This document shows, in pieces, positions 9,286 to 18,606 of a stretch of 64,000 bases of DNA. The position numbers and the translations under genes were made by a program. Positions within the stretch are counted from its first letter, which is position 1; every line of letters starts with the position of its first letter. The stretch is from Granulicella sp. (GTDB lineage: Bacteria; Acidobacteriota; Terriglobia; Terriglobales; Acidobacteriaceae), in the NCBI GenBank assembly GCA_025408425.1, contig JANXYX010000050.1, forward strand, positions 62,001-126,000. Direction: 5' to 3'. Under the pieces are notes generated by a model. The model worked only from the letters and a program-made list of their open reading frames with translations, searched no databases and was not told the origin of the DNA.

Positions 9286-10062
9286 CTAAAATGCCCCGTC
9301 CTGATTCACCACAGCGGAGAACGTCCTGACAAGAATCAGAAAGTCCTTGGACAAGGACCACTGCTCTACATACTTGCAATCCAGCGCCACCCGCTCGTCA
9401 TAACTCAGCCCGCTACGACCAGAAACCTGCCATAGCCCAGTCAGCCCCGGCTTAACTCTGCAGTAGTAGCCGAAGAAGTCACCATACTTCTCAACCTCAG
9501 CAGCCACAATCGGACGTGGCCCCACCAGGCTCATCTGCCCAAGAAAGACATTCCACAGCTGCGGCAACTCATCGATGCTGTATCGCCTTAAAAACGAGCC
9601 AATCCTGGTAATTCTGGGGTCGTGCTTCAGCTTATGTGTCTTGTTCCACTCCGCCCGGGCCTCAGGATGCTTCGCAAGATGCTGCTCCAGCAGCTCAGAG
9701 GAGTTCAGGCACATCGTTCGAAACTTCCACATCGAGAAAAATTCGCCGCTCTTGCGAATCCGGCGATGTGAGTAAAAAATTGGCCCGCGCGAGTTCAGCA
9801 CAATCAGCCAGGACACCACCAACAATATCGGCAGTAACACCGGAACCATCAGCAATACCAATGTCACATCGACGCACCGCTTCACTACCCGATATCGAAA
9901 ATATGCCGCGGGTACACGATGCCCTCGATGCGACCGGGCATACGGCCGCACCCCCGTAGGTGTATACGAATATGAATCCTCGACAGTCGCCGCTCGCGAC
10001 TCAGGAGATTGATATTCAATCAAAATCGTCGTCCTGTCTCTGTACAGACCACACACGATCAC
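9286..10062 (-). CDS. Undecaprenyl-phosphate sugar phosphotransferase (WbaP/WecP type)
   Basis: A 258-residue polyprenyl-phosphate hexose-1-phosphate transferase that starts assembly of a polysaccharide repeat unit on the lipid carrier. One membrane hairpin near residues 68-92 ('VDVTLVLLMVPVLLPILLV') precedes the catalytic bacterial sugar transferase domain. Signature motifs are 'MWKFRTM', 'SIDELPQLWNVFLGQMSLVGPRP' and 'VKPGLTGLWQVSGRS'. It lacks the multi-helix N-terminal region of full-length WbaP, resembling short versions. The start is a GTG at 10062. It stands divergent from rmlC and completes the exopolysaccharide set on this side. Confidence 0.88.
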   Translation of the reverse strand: MIVCGLYRDRTTILIEYQSPESRAATVEDSYSYTPTGVRPYARSHRGHRVPAAYFRYRVVKRCVDVTLVLLMVPVLLPILLVVSWLIVLNSRGPIFYSHRRIRKSGEFFSMWKFRTMCLNSSELLEQHLAKHPEARAEWNKTHKLKHDPRITRIGSFLRRYSIDELPQLWNVFLGQMSLVGPRPIVAAEVEKYGDFFGYYCRVKPGLTGLWQVSGRSGLSYDERVALDCKYVEQWSLSKDFLILVRTFSAVVNQDGAF

Positions 10063-10429
10063 TTCAACTTATCTAAACCAGATCGCGCATGCCATACCGG
10101 TTACTCGTACCTGCACGTGTCGCGGATACTTCACTTCTGCCCGTCGACTAAGCTTCCTTCAAGCCAGTCAACGGCCGCGCCTCTATTTCGTCCATGCGAT
10201 TATTCGGCCCGGTCTGCTCTTCTGTGTGTTGGTTGGCATCTGGGTGCCAATCCGTACTTTTGAAACCCTGAGATAAGGAGATTCGCCTGCAACTGTCTGA
10301 CATCAATAGTCTACAAGCCTAAGTTGCAGAATTGAACAAAAAGGTTGGTCGGGAACAACACCTTCGTATCAAATTGGGCATCGCACGTTACAGGTGTGTG
10401 ATTTCTCCCACTCCGGCTAGACTATCGAA
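10063..10429. other. Intergenic region between divergent sugar transferase and rmlC
   Basis: 367 bases with no convincing gene. An inverted repeat TGCAACT (10290 area) / AGTTGCA (10323 area) and an AAGGAG without a following usable start are visible. Promoters for both flanking genes should be here, but none is clear. Confidence 0.4.
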
Positions 10430-11002
10430 ATGCAGGTTCTTCCCACTTCGCTTCAGGCCGTTAAACTCATCCAGACACGCCGCTTCACAGATAGTCGCGG
10501 ATGGTTTACTGAAGTCTTCAACCAAAACACCTTCGCCACCCAAAACCTCCCCTCGAACTTCGTCCAGGAGAACCAGTCCTTCTCCACCAAAGGAGTCATC
10601 CGCGGCCTCCACTACCAGCTCGGCCTTCCCCAGGGAAAACTCATTCGCGTCCTCTCCGGACACATCTGGGACGTCGCCGTCGACCTCCGGCCCTCCTCCC
10701 CAGACTTCGGAAAATGGGCCGCTTTCCACCTCACCCCCCCATCCCTCACCGATCCCCTCCAACTCCTATGGATCCCCGAGGGCTTTGCCCACGGTTTCCT
10801 CGTCCTCTCAGATTCCGCCGAAGTCCTCTACAAGACCACCAACTTCTATCACCCCGCCGGCGAACGCACCATCCTCTGGAACGACCCCACCCTCAATATC
10901 TCCTGGCCCCTCGATCTCCTCAACGGCATCGCCCCTCTCATCAGCTCAAAGGACAGCCACGGCACCCTCTTCACTCAGGCCGAACTCCCGCCAGCCAGCT
11001 AA
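10430..11002 (+). CDS. rfbC: dTDP-4-dehydrorhamnose 3,5-epimerase
   Basis: A 190-residue RmlC cupin that epimerises C3 and C5 of dTDP-4-keto-6-deoxyglucose, the third step to dTDP-L-rhamnose. Family text includes 'DSRGWFTEVFN', 'FVQENQSFSTKGVIRGLHYQ' with the catalytic histidine, 'DVAVDLRPSSPDFGKW' and 'WIPEGFAHGFLVLSDSAEVLYK'. It is the only rml gene on the plus strand and runs convergently into the rmlBAD-gmhB operon, 30 bases from the gmhB stop. The ribosome binding site is weak. Confidence 0.95.
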   Translation: MQVLPTSLQAVKLIQTRRFTDSRGWFTEVFNQNTFATQNLPSNFVQENQSFSTKGVIRGLHYQLGLPQGKLIRVLSGHIWDVAVDLRPSSPDFGKWAAFHLTPPSLTDPLQLLWIPEGFAHGFLVLSDSAEVLYKTTNFYHPAGERTILWNDPTLNISWPLDLLNGIAPLISSKDSHGTLFTQAELPPAS

Positions 11003-11032
11003 AGCCACCCAAAATCGAATCCAGCCGCCCCA

Positions 11033-11596
11033 CTAACCCCGTGTCACCAGCCACTCCTCCACCTCACCCAGGCCCTCGATTGCAATAAAGCTCCCCCCGC
11101 ACGGCCCCGGCTCCTCTGTCCCACCAATCAAGAACGCCTGGCGCAAACCTGCAACATTCGCCGCAACGATGTCCGTGCAGCGGTCGCCCACCATAACGCT
11201 CTCGCTCAAATCCAGTCCAAACTCCCGCGCGCCACGACGTAGCATCCCCGTTCCCGGCTTCCGGTCCTCGTGTTCGCGCTTGTACTCCCCAATCCCGTGC
11301 TCTGGGTGAAACGGGCAGTGATACACCGCATCCAGCGCCACGCCCTCCCGCGCGAACTCCCGCTGCATCCACACCATCAGCTCCTGAAAATCCTCCTCCG
11401 AGTAGTATCCCCGCGCAATCCCTGCCTGGTTCGTCACCACCATCACCCGATATCCCAGCCGCTGAGCCGTCTTGCAAAGCTCAAAGATCCCCGGCACAAA
11501 TCGCACATCTTCCTGCCGCCACAGATACCCCACCTCATGATTGATAACCCCATCCCGATCAAGAAACAGCCCCCGCACCTTCGTCTGCTCACTCAT
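11033..11596 (-). CDS. gmhB: HAD phosphatase, D-glycero-D-manno-heptose 1,7-bisphosphate phosphatase type
   Basis: About 187 residues of a HAD-IIIA phosphatase. It has the catalytic 'LDRDGVINHEVGYL' motif, 'VMVVTNQAGIARGYYSEEDF', a cysteine/histidine zinc-loop-like stretch 'YHCPFHPEHG' and 'MVGDRCTDIVAANVAG'. This matches GmhB, which removes the C7 phosphate during ADP-heptose synthesis. I start at the ATG at 11596, which overlaps the rmlD stop (ATGA); the longer ORF adds 17 residues lying within rmlD. Its place at the end of the rml operon suggests coordinated supply of rhamnose and heptose for cell-surface glycans. Confidence 0.85.
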   Translation of the reverse strand: MSEQTKVRGLFLDRDGVINHEVGYLWRQEDVRFVPGIFELCKTAQRLGYRVMVVTNQAGIARGYYSEEDFQELMVWMQREFAREGVALDAVYHCPFHPEHGIGEYKREHEDRKPGTGMLRRGAREFGLDLSESVMVGDRCTDIVAANVAGLRQAFLIGGTEEPGPCGGSFIAIEGLGEVEEWLVTRG

Positions 11597-12507
11597 AACT
11601 CTGCAATCACCTCCGCCACCGAATCCTGCCAATCCATCATCCGCCATCCCAGCCGCTCCGCCAGCTTTTCGCAGTTCAACCTCGAGTTCGCCGGCCGCCT
11701 CGCCGGCGTCGGATACTCTTCTGTCCCAATTGCCTCAATTCTCGCCAACCTCACCCCCGGCTCCTTCTCCTGCATGCGGCGAACCGCCTCTGCAGCAAAC
11801 CCATACCAGGTCGTCTCCCCAGCGCCGGCTGCGTGATACACCCCACTCAAATCTTCCCACCCACCAGCCTCCAACCGCCCCATCGCCCTCGCCGTCATCC
11901 GCGCCAGATCCCGGCTCCGCGTCGGAGCGCCGTACTGGTCACCAACCACGCGTAGCACCTCCCGCTCCCGCGCCAACTTCAGAATCGTCAGCAAAAAATT
12001 CTTCCCTGTCGCCCCGTAAACCCAGCTCGTCCGAAAGATCAGATGCGCCGCGCCACTCTCTGTCAGCGCTAACTCCCCAGCAAGCTTGCTCGAGCCATAC
12101 ACGCTCACCGGCCCCGTGGCGTCCGTCTCCAGATACGGCCTCGTCCCAGCCCCATCAAACACATAGTCCGTAGAAAAATGAATCACTCCCGCGCCAACTC
12201 TCTGCGCCTCCTCCCCCATCACCCGCACCGCATCCCGATTGATCGCAAACGCCAACTCGGGCTCACTCTCCGCCTTGTCCACAGCCGTGTAGGCCGCAGC
12301 ATTCACGATCCATCGCGGCCGAACCGCCCGCACCACCGAGCGCACCGAATCCGCATCCGCCAGATTCATCCCGGCGCGTCCCGGAGCTACTACTTCACTC
12401 CGCCCAGCTGCTCCGCCAATCCCAGCCAGCGTTCGCAGCAGTTCCCCACCCACCTGTCCCGAACTCCCCGTCAACAAGATCCGCCCCGTCACCAGGCCAC
12501 TCCCCAT
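11593..12507 (-). CDS. rfbD: dTDP-4-dehydrorhamnose reductase
   Basis: A 304-residue short-chain reductase catalysing the last, NAD(P)H-dependent step to dTDP-L-rhamnose. It has the Rossmann motif 'ILLTGSSGQVGGELL', 'VNAAAYTAVDKAESEPELAF', the 'FSTDYVFDGAGTRPYLE' motif with the catalytic Tyr region, and 'YGSSKLAGE' with the YxxxK pair. The start overlaps the rmlA stop by one base (TGATG) and the stop overlaps gmhB by four. Confidence 0.95.
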   Translation of the reverse strand: MGSGLVTGRILLTGSSGQVGGELLRTLAGIGGAAGRSEVVAPGRAGMNLADADSVRSVVRAVRPRWIVNAAAYTAVDKAESEPELAFAINRDAVRVMGEEAQRVGAGVIHFSTDYVFDGAGTRPYLETDATGPVSVYGSSKLAGELALTESGAAHLIFRTSWVYGATGKNFLLTILKLAREREVLRVVGDQYGAPTRSRDLARMTARAMGRLEAGGWEDLSGVYHAAGAGETTWYGFAAEAVRRMQEKEPGVRLARIEAIGTEEYPTPARRPANSRLNCEKLAERLGWRMMDWQDSVAEVIAEL

Positions 12508-13382
12508 CAGTAAACCGTCTCTTCTAGAACACGTTCCAGATACTGCCCATAGCTGCTCTTCTTGATCTTCGCCGCCAGCACCCGCAACTCCTCAGCGCTG
12601 ATATATCCCAGCCGGTACGCAATCTCCTCCGGACAAGCCACCTTCAGCCCCTGCCGCTTCTCCAGCGTATGGATAAACATCGAGGCATCCAGCAGGGAGT
12701 CATGCGTTCCCGTATCCAGCCAAGCAATCCCGCGCCCCAGCAGCTCCGTCCGCAGTTCGCCGCGCTCCAGATACCACCGGTTCACATCTGAAATTTCCAA
12801 CTCGCCCCGCGGCGATGGCTTTAGCCCCTCCGCCACCCTCACCACCTGCTCATCGTAAAAATAGATCCCAGTCACCGCATACCGCGACTTCGGCTTCAGC
12901 GGCTTCTCTTCAATCGAGATCGCCCGGCGTTCCGCGTCGAACTCCACCACCCCATACCGCTCTGGATCGAGCACCGGATAAGCAAACACCGTCGCGCCCG
13001 AACCCTGCCCTGCCGCACTCCGCAGCCTCTTCCCAAAGTCATGCCCATAGAAGATGTTGTCGCCCAGCACCAGGCAGCAACCCTCCCCAGCCAGAAACTC
13101 TTTGCCGATCAGAAATGCCTGTGCCAACCCCTCCGGAGAAGCCTGCACAGCATACTGCAGCTTCAGCCCCCACTGCTCACCAGTGCCCAGCAACTTCTCA
13201 AACCGAGGCGTATCCTCCGGCGTCGAAATCACCAATATCTCCCGAATCCCCGCCAGCATCAGCGCCGACAGCGGATAGTAGATCATTGGCTTGTCGTACA
13301 CCGGCAGCAGTTGCTTGCTCACCGCCTGCGTCACCGGATGCAGCCGCGTCCCAGAGCCGCCCGCCAGAATGATCCCCTTCAT
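12507..13382 (-). CDS. rfbA: Glucose-1-phosphate thymidylyltransferase
   Basis: A 291-residue RmlA that makes dTDP-glucose from dTTP and glucose-1-phosphate, the first step to dTDP-rhamnose. The nucleotidyltransferase signature '[16 protein letters not shown]' with the following '[18 protein letters not shown]' is at the N terminus; '[10 protein letters not shown]' carries the metal-binding aspartate. The start overlaps rmlB by ATGA and the end overlaps rmlD by one base, so this is one tightly coupled operon. Confidence 0.96.
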   Translation of the reverse strand: MKGIILAGGSGTRLHPVTQAVSKQLLPVYDKPMIYYPLSALMLAGIREILVISTPEDTPRFEKLLGTGEQWGLKLQYAVQASPEGLAQAFLIGKEFLAGEGCCLVLGDNIFYGHDFGKRLRSAAGQGSGATVFAYPVLDPERYGVVEFDAERRAISIEEKPLKPKSRYAVTGIYFYDEQVVRVAEGLKPSPRGELEISDVNRWYLERGELRTELLGRGIAWLDTGTHDSLLDASMFIHTLEKRQGLKVACPEEIAYRLGYISAEELRVLAAKIKKSSYGQYLERVLEETVY

Positions 13383-14491
13383 CGTGTACCCTCTCCTGCG
13401 TCAACCTTCGAACGCTCGTCGTAGTTCTTCGTCACCCACTGCTGATACGCACCACTCGTCACATCCGCTACCCACGCCGCATTCGTCAGATACCAATGCA
13501 CCGTCTTACGCAACCCCGTCTCAAAGCTCTCAGCCGCCTTCCAGCCCAGTTCACCCTCAATCTTGCGTGCGTCAATCGCGTACCTCCGGTCATGCCCAGG
13601 CCGGTCTGCCACATACGTCACCAGCTGCTTATGAGGTCTGAACTTCGATCCCGGCACCAGCTCATCCAGCAGCTCACACAGCGTCGTCACCACTTCCAGA
13701 TTCGTCCGCTGATTCCCGCCACCAACGTTATAGGTCTCACCCACCCTCCCGCGCTCCAGCACAGCCCGCAGCGCACTCGCATGGTCGCCTACATACAACC
13801 AGTCCCGAACCTGTTGGCCATCGCCATACACCGGCAGCGCCTTGCCCGCCAACGCATTCGCAATCATTAGCGGAATCAGCTTCTCCGGAAACTGATACGG
13901 CCCATAGTTGTTGGAGCAGTTCGTCACAATCGCCGGCAGCCCATACGTATGAACCCACGCCCGAACCAGATGGTCGCTCGCTGCCTTCGAAGCCGCATAC
14001 GGTGAGTTCGGCGCATACGGCGTCTCCTCATGAAACGCAGCAGCCTCAGGAGTCAGCGTCCCATAAACCTCATCGGTCGAAACATGCAGAAACCGGAACC
14101 CCTCCCGCTCCGCCCCAACTAGCCCCTCGTAGTATCCGCGGGCCGCCTGCAGCATCGAAAACGTCCCATCAATATTCGTTTGCAGAAACGCCTCCGGCCC
14201 CACAATCGATCGGTCTACATGACTCTCCGCCGCAAAATGGACCACCGCCCGCGGTCGATATTCCTCCAGAAGACGCCCTACCAGCCCCACATCGCGGATG
14301 TCCCCCCGCACAAACGTGTGCGCCGGGTTCCCCTCCAGTGACGCCAGGTTCTCCAGGTTCCCCGCATACGTCAGCTTGTCCAGGTTGACGACCCGGCCAC
14401 CCCCCTCCACCCAGTCCAGCACAAAATTCGAGCCAATAAACCCGGCCCCGCCAGTCACCAGAATCACTTCTGCACCACGCTCAACCATCAA
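13379..14491 (-). CDS. rfbB: dTDP-glucose 4,6-dehydratase
   Basis: A 370-residue extended SDR and first gene of the rmlB-A-D-gmhB operon. It has the NAD-binding '[14 protein letters not shown]', '[14 protein letters not shown]', '[13 protein letters not shown]' with the catalytic Thr-Asp-Glu, and '[16 protein letters not shown]' with the YxxxK pair. It converts dTDP-glucose to dTDP-4-keto-6-deoxyglucose. About 20 C-terminal residues exceed the usual 350. The promoter should lie in the 210-base gap before the divergent ArsB-like gene. Confidence 0.96.
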   Translation of the reverse strand: MMVERGAEVILVTGGAGFIGSNFVLDWVEGGGRVVNLDKLTYAGNLENLASLEGNPAHTFVRGDIRDVGLVGRLLEEYRPRAVVHFAAESHVDRSIVGPEAFLQTNIDGTFSMLQAARGYYEGLVGAEREGFRFLHVSTDEVYGTLTPEAAAFHEETPYAPNSPYAASKAASDHLVRAWVHTYGLPAIVTNCSNNYGPYQFPEKLIPLMIANALAGKALPVYGDGQQVRDWLYVGDHASALRAVLERGRVGETYNVGGGNQRTNLEVVTTLCELLDELVPGSKFRPHKQLVTYVADRPGHDRRYAIDARKIEGELGWKAAESFETGLRKTVHWYLTNAAWVADVTSGAYQQWVTKNYDERSKVDAGEGTR

Positions 14492-14654
14492 TGCCCAGCT
14501 CCCAACTCTTCTTCGTGCCTTCAGTAGAATCTTAGATCTAACAAAATAATGAGTCGGTCTTTAAGGTGTCTTGCAACTCACTCATCCCACAATACAAGCA
14601 ACAGCCACAGGTTCTCTCTTTCCCCGCGAAGCAACTGACTCCCTCGAATCGTTC

Positions 14655-14670
14655 TCCAACATTGGAGACA
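14655..14670. promoter_or_regulatory. Perfect palindrome between rmlB and the ArsB-like gene
   Basis: Two 7-base arms, TCTCCAA and TTGGAGA, separated by CA, 33 bases before the ArsB-like start. The symmetry and place in a divergent promoter region suit a dimeric repressor or activator site. No matching regulator gene is next to it. Confidence 0.4.
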
Positions 14671-14702
14671 AGCAACATAGGCCAAACAAAAGAAAGTAGT
14701 TG

Positions 14703-15983
14703 ATGATCTCACCCTCGCTCGCTCCCATCCTCCTCTCTTCAATTGTTGGCCTCAGCATCAGTACGATGCTCCTCCGGCCACGAGGCATCCCGGAGGTCTA
14801 CTGGATCGGCAGCGGAGCCCTTCTCCTCCTGCTGCTCCGGCTCGTCCCCCTAAAACTTGCCGCCAGGGCCGTCGTCGAAGGCACCGACGTCTATCTCTTC
14901 CTCATCGGCATGATGCTCCTCTCCGAGCTGGCTCGCGAACACGGTGTCTTCGACTGGCTCTCCTCCGCCGCCATCCGTGGCGCAAACGGCTCTTCCGCAC
15001 GCCTGTTCACCCTCGTCTACGGAATCGGAATCCTCGTCACCATCTTCATGTCCAACGACGCCACCGCCGTCGTCCTCACTCCCGCCATCCTCACCGCCGT
15101 TCGCAAAGCGAAAGTCGACCCACTTCCCCATCTCTTCGCATGCGCCCTCATCGCGAACGCGGCATTCTTCGTCCTACCCATCTCGAACCCAGCCAACCTC
15201 GTCGTCTTTCATAACGGCATGCCGCCGCTGGGGACTTGGCTGCTCGCCTTCGGCCTCCCTTCCATCCTCTCCATCGCGGCAACCTATGCGGTTATGCGCT
15301 TTCTCTTCCGCAACGGCCTCCGCGCCAGAATCGAGCACGAAGTGAAGCTCCAGCCCCTCACAGAAGATGGCAAGCTGGTCCTGGCCGGCCTGGGTCTGAT
15401 GGTGGCAGTCCTCCTCCTCGCATCCGCCCTGAACAAGGATCTGGGTCTGCCCACCTGCCTCGCGGCCCTCGTCATCACGGCAGTCGTATCAATCAAAGCC
15501 CGCAACAACCCCATCCAGTTAGCAAAAGAGATAAGCTGGGCAACTCTGGCCCTCGTCGCGGGACTCTTCGTCATGGTCGATGCGATTGAAAGCATCGGCG
15601 GGCTCAAACTCACTCAAGCTGCTCTCCATTGGGTGCAGAGCCTCACTCCATCCCTCGGCGCAATCGTCACAGCATCCGTCGTCGCCGTTGCCAACAACCT
15701 CGTCAACAATCTGCCCCTTGGACTCATCGCTGGTGGAACCCTGCAACAAGCACACACCCATGGCCTCATCGCAAACGCCATTCTCATCGGCGTCGATCTC
15801 GGTCCCAACCTCTCCGTCACCGGATCACTGGCCACCATCCTATGGCTGATCGCACTTCGCAAGGAAAAAATCGATGTCAGCTTCTCTGACTTCCTCAAAG
15901 TAGGAGTCGTAGCCATGCCAGTTGCACTGCTCCTCTCCCTCGCAGGCGCTGTCCTGATGCAAATCATCCTCGGCCCCCACTGA
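14703..15983 (+). CDS. ArsB/SLC13-type ion transporter
   Basis: A membrane protein of about 426 residues with 10-12 predicted helices and the ion transporter superfamily signatures seen in ArsB. These are 'MSNDATAVVLTPAIL' after the third helix, 'NPANLVVFHN', and 'NNLVNNLPLGLIAGG' with 'GVDLGPNLSVTGSLATILWL' near the C terminus. ArsB exports arsenite or antimonite, alone or with the ATPase ArsA. No arsR, arsC or arsA gene is adjacent, so the ion is uncertain. I start at the ATG at 14703 rather than the preceding TTG. A perfect palindrome lies just upstream. Confidence 0.8.
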   Translation: MISPSLAPILLSSIVGLSISTMLLRPRGIPEVYWIGSGALLLLLLRLVPLKLAARAVVEGTDVYLFLIGMMLLSELAREHGVFDWLSSAAIRGANGSSARLFTLVYGIGILVTIFMSNDATAVVLTPAILTAVRKAKVDPLPHLFACALIANAAFFVLPISNPANLVVFHNGMPPLGTWLLAFGLPSILSIAATYAVMRFLFRNGLRARIEHEVKLQPLTEDGKLVLAGLGLMVAVLLLASALNKDLGLPTCLAALVITAVVSIKARNNPIQLAKEISWATLALVAGLFVMVDAIESIGGLKLTQAALHWVQSLTPSLGAIVTASVVAVANNLVNNLPLGLIAGGTLQQAHTHGLIANAILIGVDLGPNLSVTGSLATILWLIALRKEKIDVSFSDFLKVGVVAMPVALLLSLAGAVLMQIILGPH

Positions 15984-16072
15984 GCCCCAACTCAATCCAG
16001 TCACAACCACACCCAACCGACGCCCGCCGGCTCATTCCACGCGCCCAACGGCCCGCCAAACTCCTACAAATT

Positions 16073-16100
16073 TTGACCTCTTCTCGTTACGCCATACAAT
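16073..16100 (+). promoter_or_regulatory. Sigma-70 promoter for the tRNA-Ile2 gene
   Basis: TTGACC at 16073-16078 and TACAAT at 16095-16100 with a 16-base spacer, about 58 bases before the tRNA. This is one of the best -35/-10 pairs in the window. Confidence 0.65.
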
Positions 16101-16158
16101 GGCAACAAGGCTGGGCGATCCCTAAGTCAAAGTGTTATGTCACACATCCCTCACAAAA

Positions 16159-16234
<76 letters not shown>

Positions 16235-16237
16235 ATT

Positions 16238-17392
16238 TCAATCACACTCTTTTGACAGCGCCAGCCCCACACCGCGATTCCCGCCTTTACCAATAGGGTC
16301 TTCCATCCAGCCTCTCAGCCGATCAGCCCCACCGGCCACAAATGACGCGACTCTCGCCCGCAACGGATGCGGCTCCAGCACCCACTCTGCACCAACCTCC
16401 ACCACATTCCGGCAGAAATACCGCTTGAAATCCGAAATTCCCTCCAGCGGCGCGTCGGCCACGTGCCCCACAGTCACCCCACCCAGATCAAACCACCCTG
16501 CCCCACCAGCCTTCGCCCATCCAATCAAGTCCCACAGCGGCAAGTAGCTCAGCGATACCTTGATATCAGCTCGCCGAATCGATCCCGCCTCGCGGTACTC
16601 CGCATGGTCGCCATGGTTGCAGGCCCACCCAAACGCCGCCATACTGCTCGGCTGCGTATCGTCGCCCGCAAAAAGCCCCACGATCCGCGAAAGTCCCGGA
16701 AACTCACGCGACAGCTCAATCCTTCCGGTCCAATCCTGCTTGGAGCAGTCGGCCCCCGTACGCCGCAGCGCCTCCCGTTGCAGTTCGTCAATCCGATTCG
16801 CATACACAGCATCCGTAATCGTCTGGATCGTTACCGGAGCCTTCATCGTGTCGCGAATGTTCTTGCGCGCAGTCTTATGGAGCGCGTCAAAAATCTCCTC
16901 CTCGGTCCGTCGCAGGTCCATCGCCAGGGTATGTCGGTACGAGCTCGGCGGATCAACCTCCGCAAATCCCAACCCCGACAAAGACGCTCCCATCACCTCA
17001 CGACGATCCAGCGAGAACACGTGGACATGCAGCCGTAGAACGCGGGAACTCCCCTTCGCAACCTTCGCCAGCGCCACTAGCGCAACATTGCGCATGGCAT
17101 CCGTCAAGCTCGGCCCCAGCTTCGATGCACGCAGGATCAAGTGCCCCGGCAGCGCCCGGCTCCGGTTCACTTCAATCGCAACACCCCCACAACTCCGGCC
17201 TTCTTCGTCGCGCACCAGCAAAAACCAGGCCTCCGCGCCCCGCAGGGACTTCGCCCACACCAACCGATGCGGCAAAGGAAGCGGCACCCCAGCCGCCACC
17301 AACTCGCCTTCAGCCTGCTCGCGTTCTGCGTCCAGTCCGCGAATGAGCAGCACGTCGTAGCCGGTATCGGGGCAAGAATGTACTAGTTCCAT
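16238..17392 (-). CDS. FemAB/GNAT-type aminoacyl- or acyltransferase
   Basis: About 384 residues of the FemAB-like acyl-CoA N-acyltransferase family, double GNAT fold. The C-terminal half has the family text 'GWFDLGGV' and 'ISDFKRYFCRNVVEVG', like the DxxG...FKxxF motif of FemX/FemAB. The middle has 'LHKTARKNIRDTMKA', like the substrate-binding helix. Members add amino acids to peptidoglycan bridges or modify lipids and polysaccharides; the substrate here is unknown. I start at the ATG at 17392 (MELVHSC), since the 29 residues from an upstream ATG have atypical codon use. Confidence 0.65.
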   Translation of the reverse strand: MELVHSCPDTGYDVLLIRGLDAEREQAEGELVAAGVPLPLPHRLVWAKSLRGAEAWFLLVRDEEGRSCGGVAIEVNRSRALPGHLILRASKLGPSLTDAMRNVALVALAKVAKGSSRVLRLHVHVFSLDRREVMGASLSGLGFAEVDPPSSYRHTLAMDLRRTEEEIFDALHKTARKNIRDTMKAPVTIQTITDAVYANRIDELQREALRRTGADCSKQDWTGRIELSREFPGLSRIVGLFAGDDTQPSSMAAFGWACNHGDHAEYREAGSIRRADIKVSLSYLPLWDLIGWAKAGGAGWFDLGGVTVGHVADAPLEGISDFKRYFCRNVVEVGAEWVLEPHPLRARVASFVAGGADRLRGWMEDPIGKGGNRGVGLALSKECD

Positions 17393-17561
17393 AAAAGAGA
17401 TCGCTTGTCCGGGGGATCGATGTCGTCGGAATACTCCATTGCCCCAGCCAGCTACGGAGCACTCCAACCCGAATAACATACGTGAAAAGAATTACGCGAA
17501 TAAAAAAATCCCACTCGCTAACAGCTAATTCTGCTCGCACGCAACCTCTACCATCCAAATG

Positions 17562-18053
17562 TTAGTCATACTCCAACTCATGCGGAGCAGGCCAGGTCAA
17601 CGTCCCGTCCTTGCGAATGTAGAACATGAATAGCTTGTGGTCGCCGTTCACCCGTACCGCCACAATAATCCCCGTTCCAAACGCGCCGGACCCATCCGAC
17701 TTCGAGATGTCCACGTGATGTGAAGTAATCGGAGCACCAATCGGACTCTCCGTCGTCCAGTCCTCGATAAATCGCTTCAATGAGTAGTCATACTTCTGCG
17801 GATGCTGCTGCCAATCCGCATCATTCATATAGATCCCATACGCTTTCGAGTAGTCCTTCGACTCCAGCGCCGTAAACATCGTGCTCACACGGTGCTCCGC
17901 CGGCAGGTTCGAGAAAAACCACCCGTGCCCCAGCAGAAATCCACCCACGCACGTCAAAACGATCAGTGCCAGCAGTATCCCTCCGCCCACCAGCATATTG
18001 CGCTTCCGCTTCTCTCCCCGGTCGTCATACTCTGGTGCATTCAGCAGCGTCAT
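17562..18053 (-). CDS. Membrane-anchored protein of unknown function
   Basis: 163 residues: a basic N-terminus with 'GEKRKRN', one membrane helix ('MLVGGGILLALIVLTCVGGFLLG', about residues 20-42), then a soluble domain with 'VSTMFTALESKDYSKAYGIYM' and a beta-rich C-terminal part. The 'ALxSKDYxKAYxIY' text resembles small periplasmic DUF4864-like or NTF2-like folds, but I do not recognise the family. It is probably inner-membrane anchored with the domain outside. Confidence 0.6.
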   Translation of the reverse strand: MTLLNAPEYDDRGEKRKRNMLVGGGILLALIVLTCVGGFLLGHGWFFSNLPAEHRVSTMFTALESKDYSKAYGIYMNDADWQQHPQKYDYSLKRFIEDWTTESPIGAPITSHHVDISKSDGSGAFGTGIIVAVRVNGDHKLFMFYIRKDGTLTWPAPHELEYD

Positions 18054-18114
18054 CGTCCCTCATCCTCGAAATCATTAAACACCGTCCCAACCTCGATTGG
18101 GACGCCACGTCTCA

Positions 18115-18606
18115 TTATCCAATCCACGCCCGCATCGCGCGCAGGTGATGCTCCATATGCGCAATGTAATCCTCAACCAGATACCCCAGCGTCAGCGGCT
18201 CTCCAGCAACCACGCCATCATTCTTCAGACGCGCCTTCGGTACGCGCGCAATCATCCAGGCCATCTGATCATTAAGTTCCATCCACAGTCCCAGCACCTT
18301 AGGCCAATCCCGCTCCGCATAGTGCTGAAGATTCACCCACTCCACCTGCTCATACCCCGGCAGGCTCTGCCCCGGTGTAATCTGCAGCCGCACTACCCTT
18401 GCCAGGTTGTTCACCGCGGAGTCAGTCAGATGCCCAACCACCTGCTTCGCGCTCCACTTCCCTTCGCGCTCCGGCCTGCTCGCCTCTACATCGGATAGCC
18501 CATGCAACCACGGCACCGCAGCCCGCACCACCGCACTCAGCCGCTCGCTCAACTCCTTCGGCTCCAACTCCGTCAGATCACTCGCCTGTGCGTACGTCAC
18601 TCCCAT
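18115..18606 (-). CDS. DinB-family protein
   Basis: 163 residues of the DinB/YfiT metal-binding four-helix bundle. The histidines typical of the site are in 'KQVVGHLTDSAVNNLARV' and in the C-terminal 'YIAHMEHHLRAM'. Functions range from thiol transfer to detoxification; none can be assigned. It overlaps the yraN gene by 10 bases, so the two are probably cotranscribed. Confidence 0.8.
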   Translation of the reverse strand: MGVTYAQASDLTELEPKELSERLSAVVRAAVPWLHGLSDVEASRPEREGKWSAKQVVGHLTDSAVNNLARVVRLQITPGQSLPGYEQVEWVNLQHYAERDWPKVLGLWMELNDQMAWMIARVPKARLKNDGVVAGEPLTLGYLVEDYIAHMEHHLRAMRAWIG

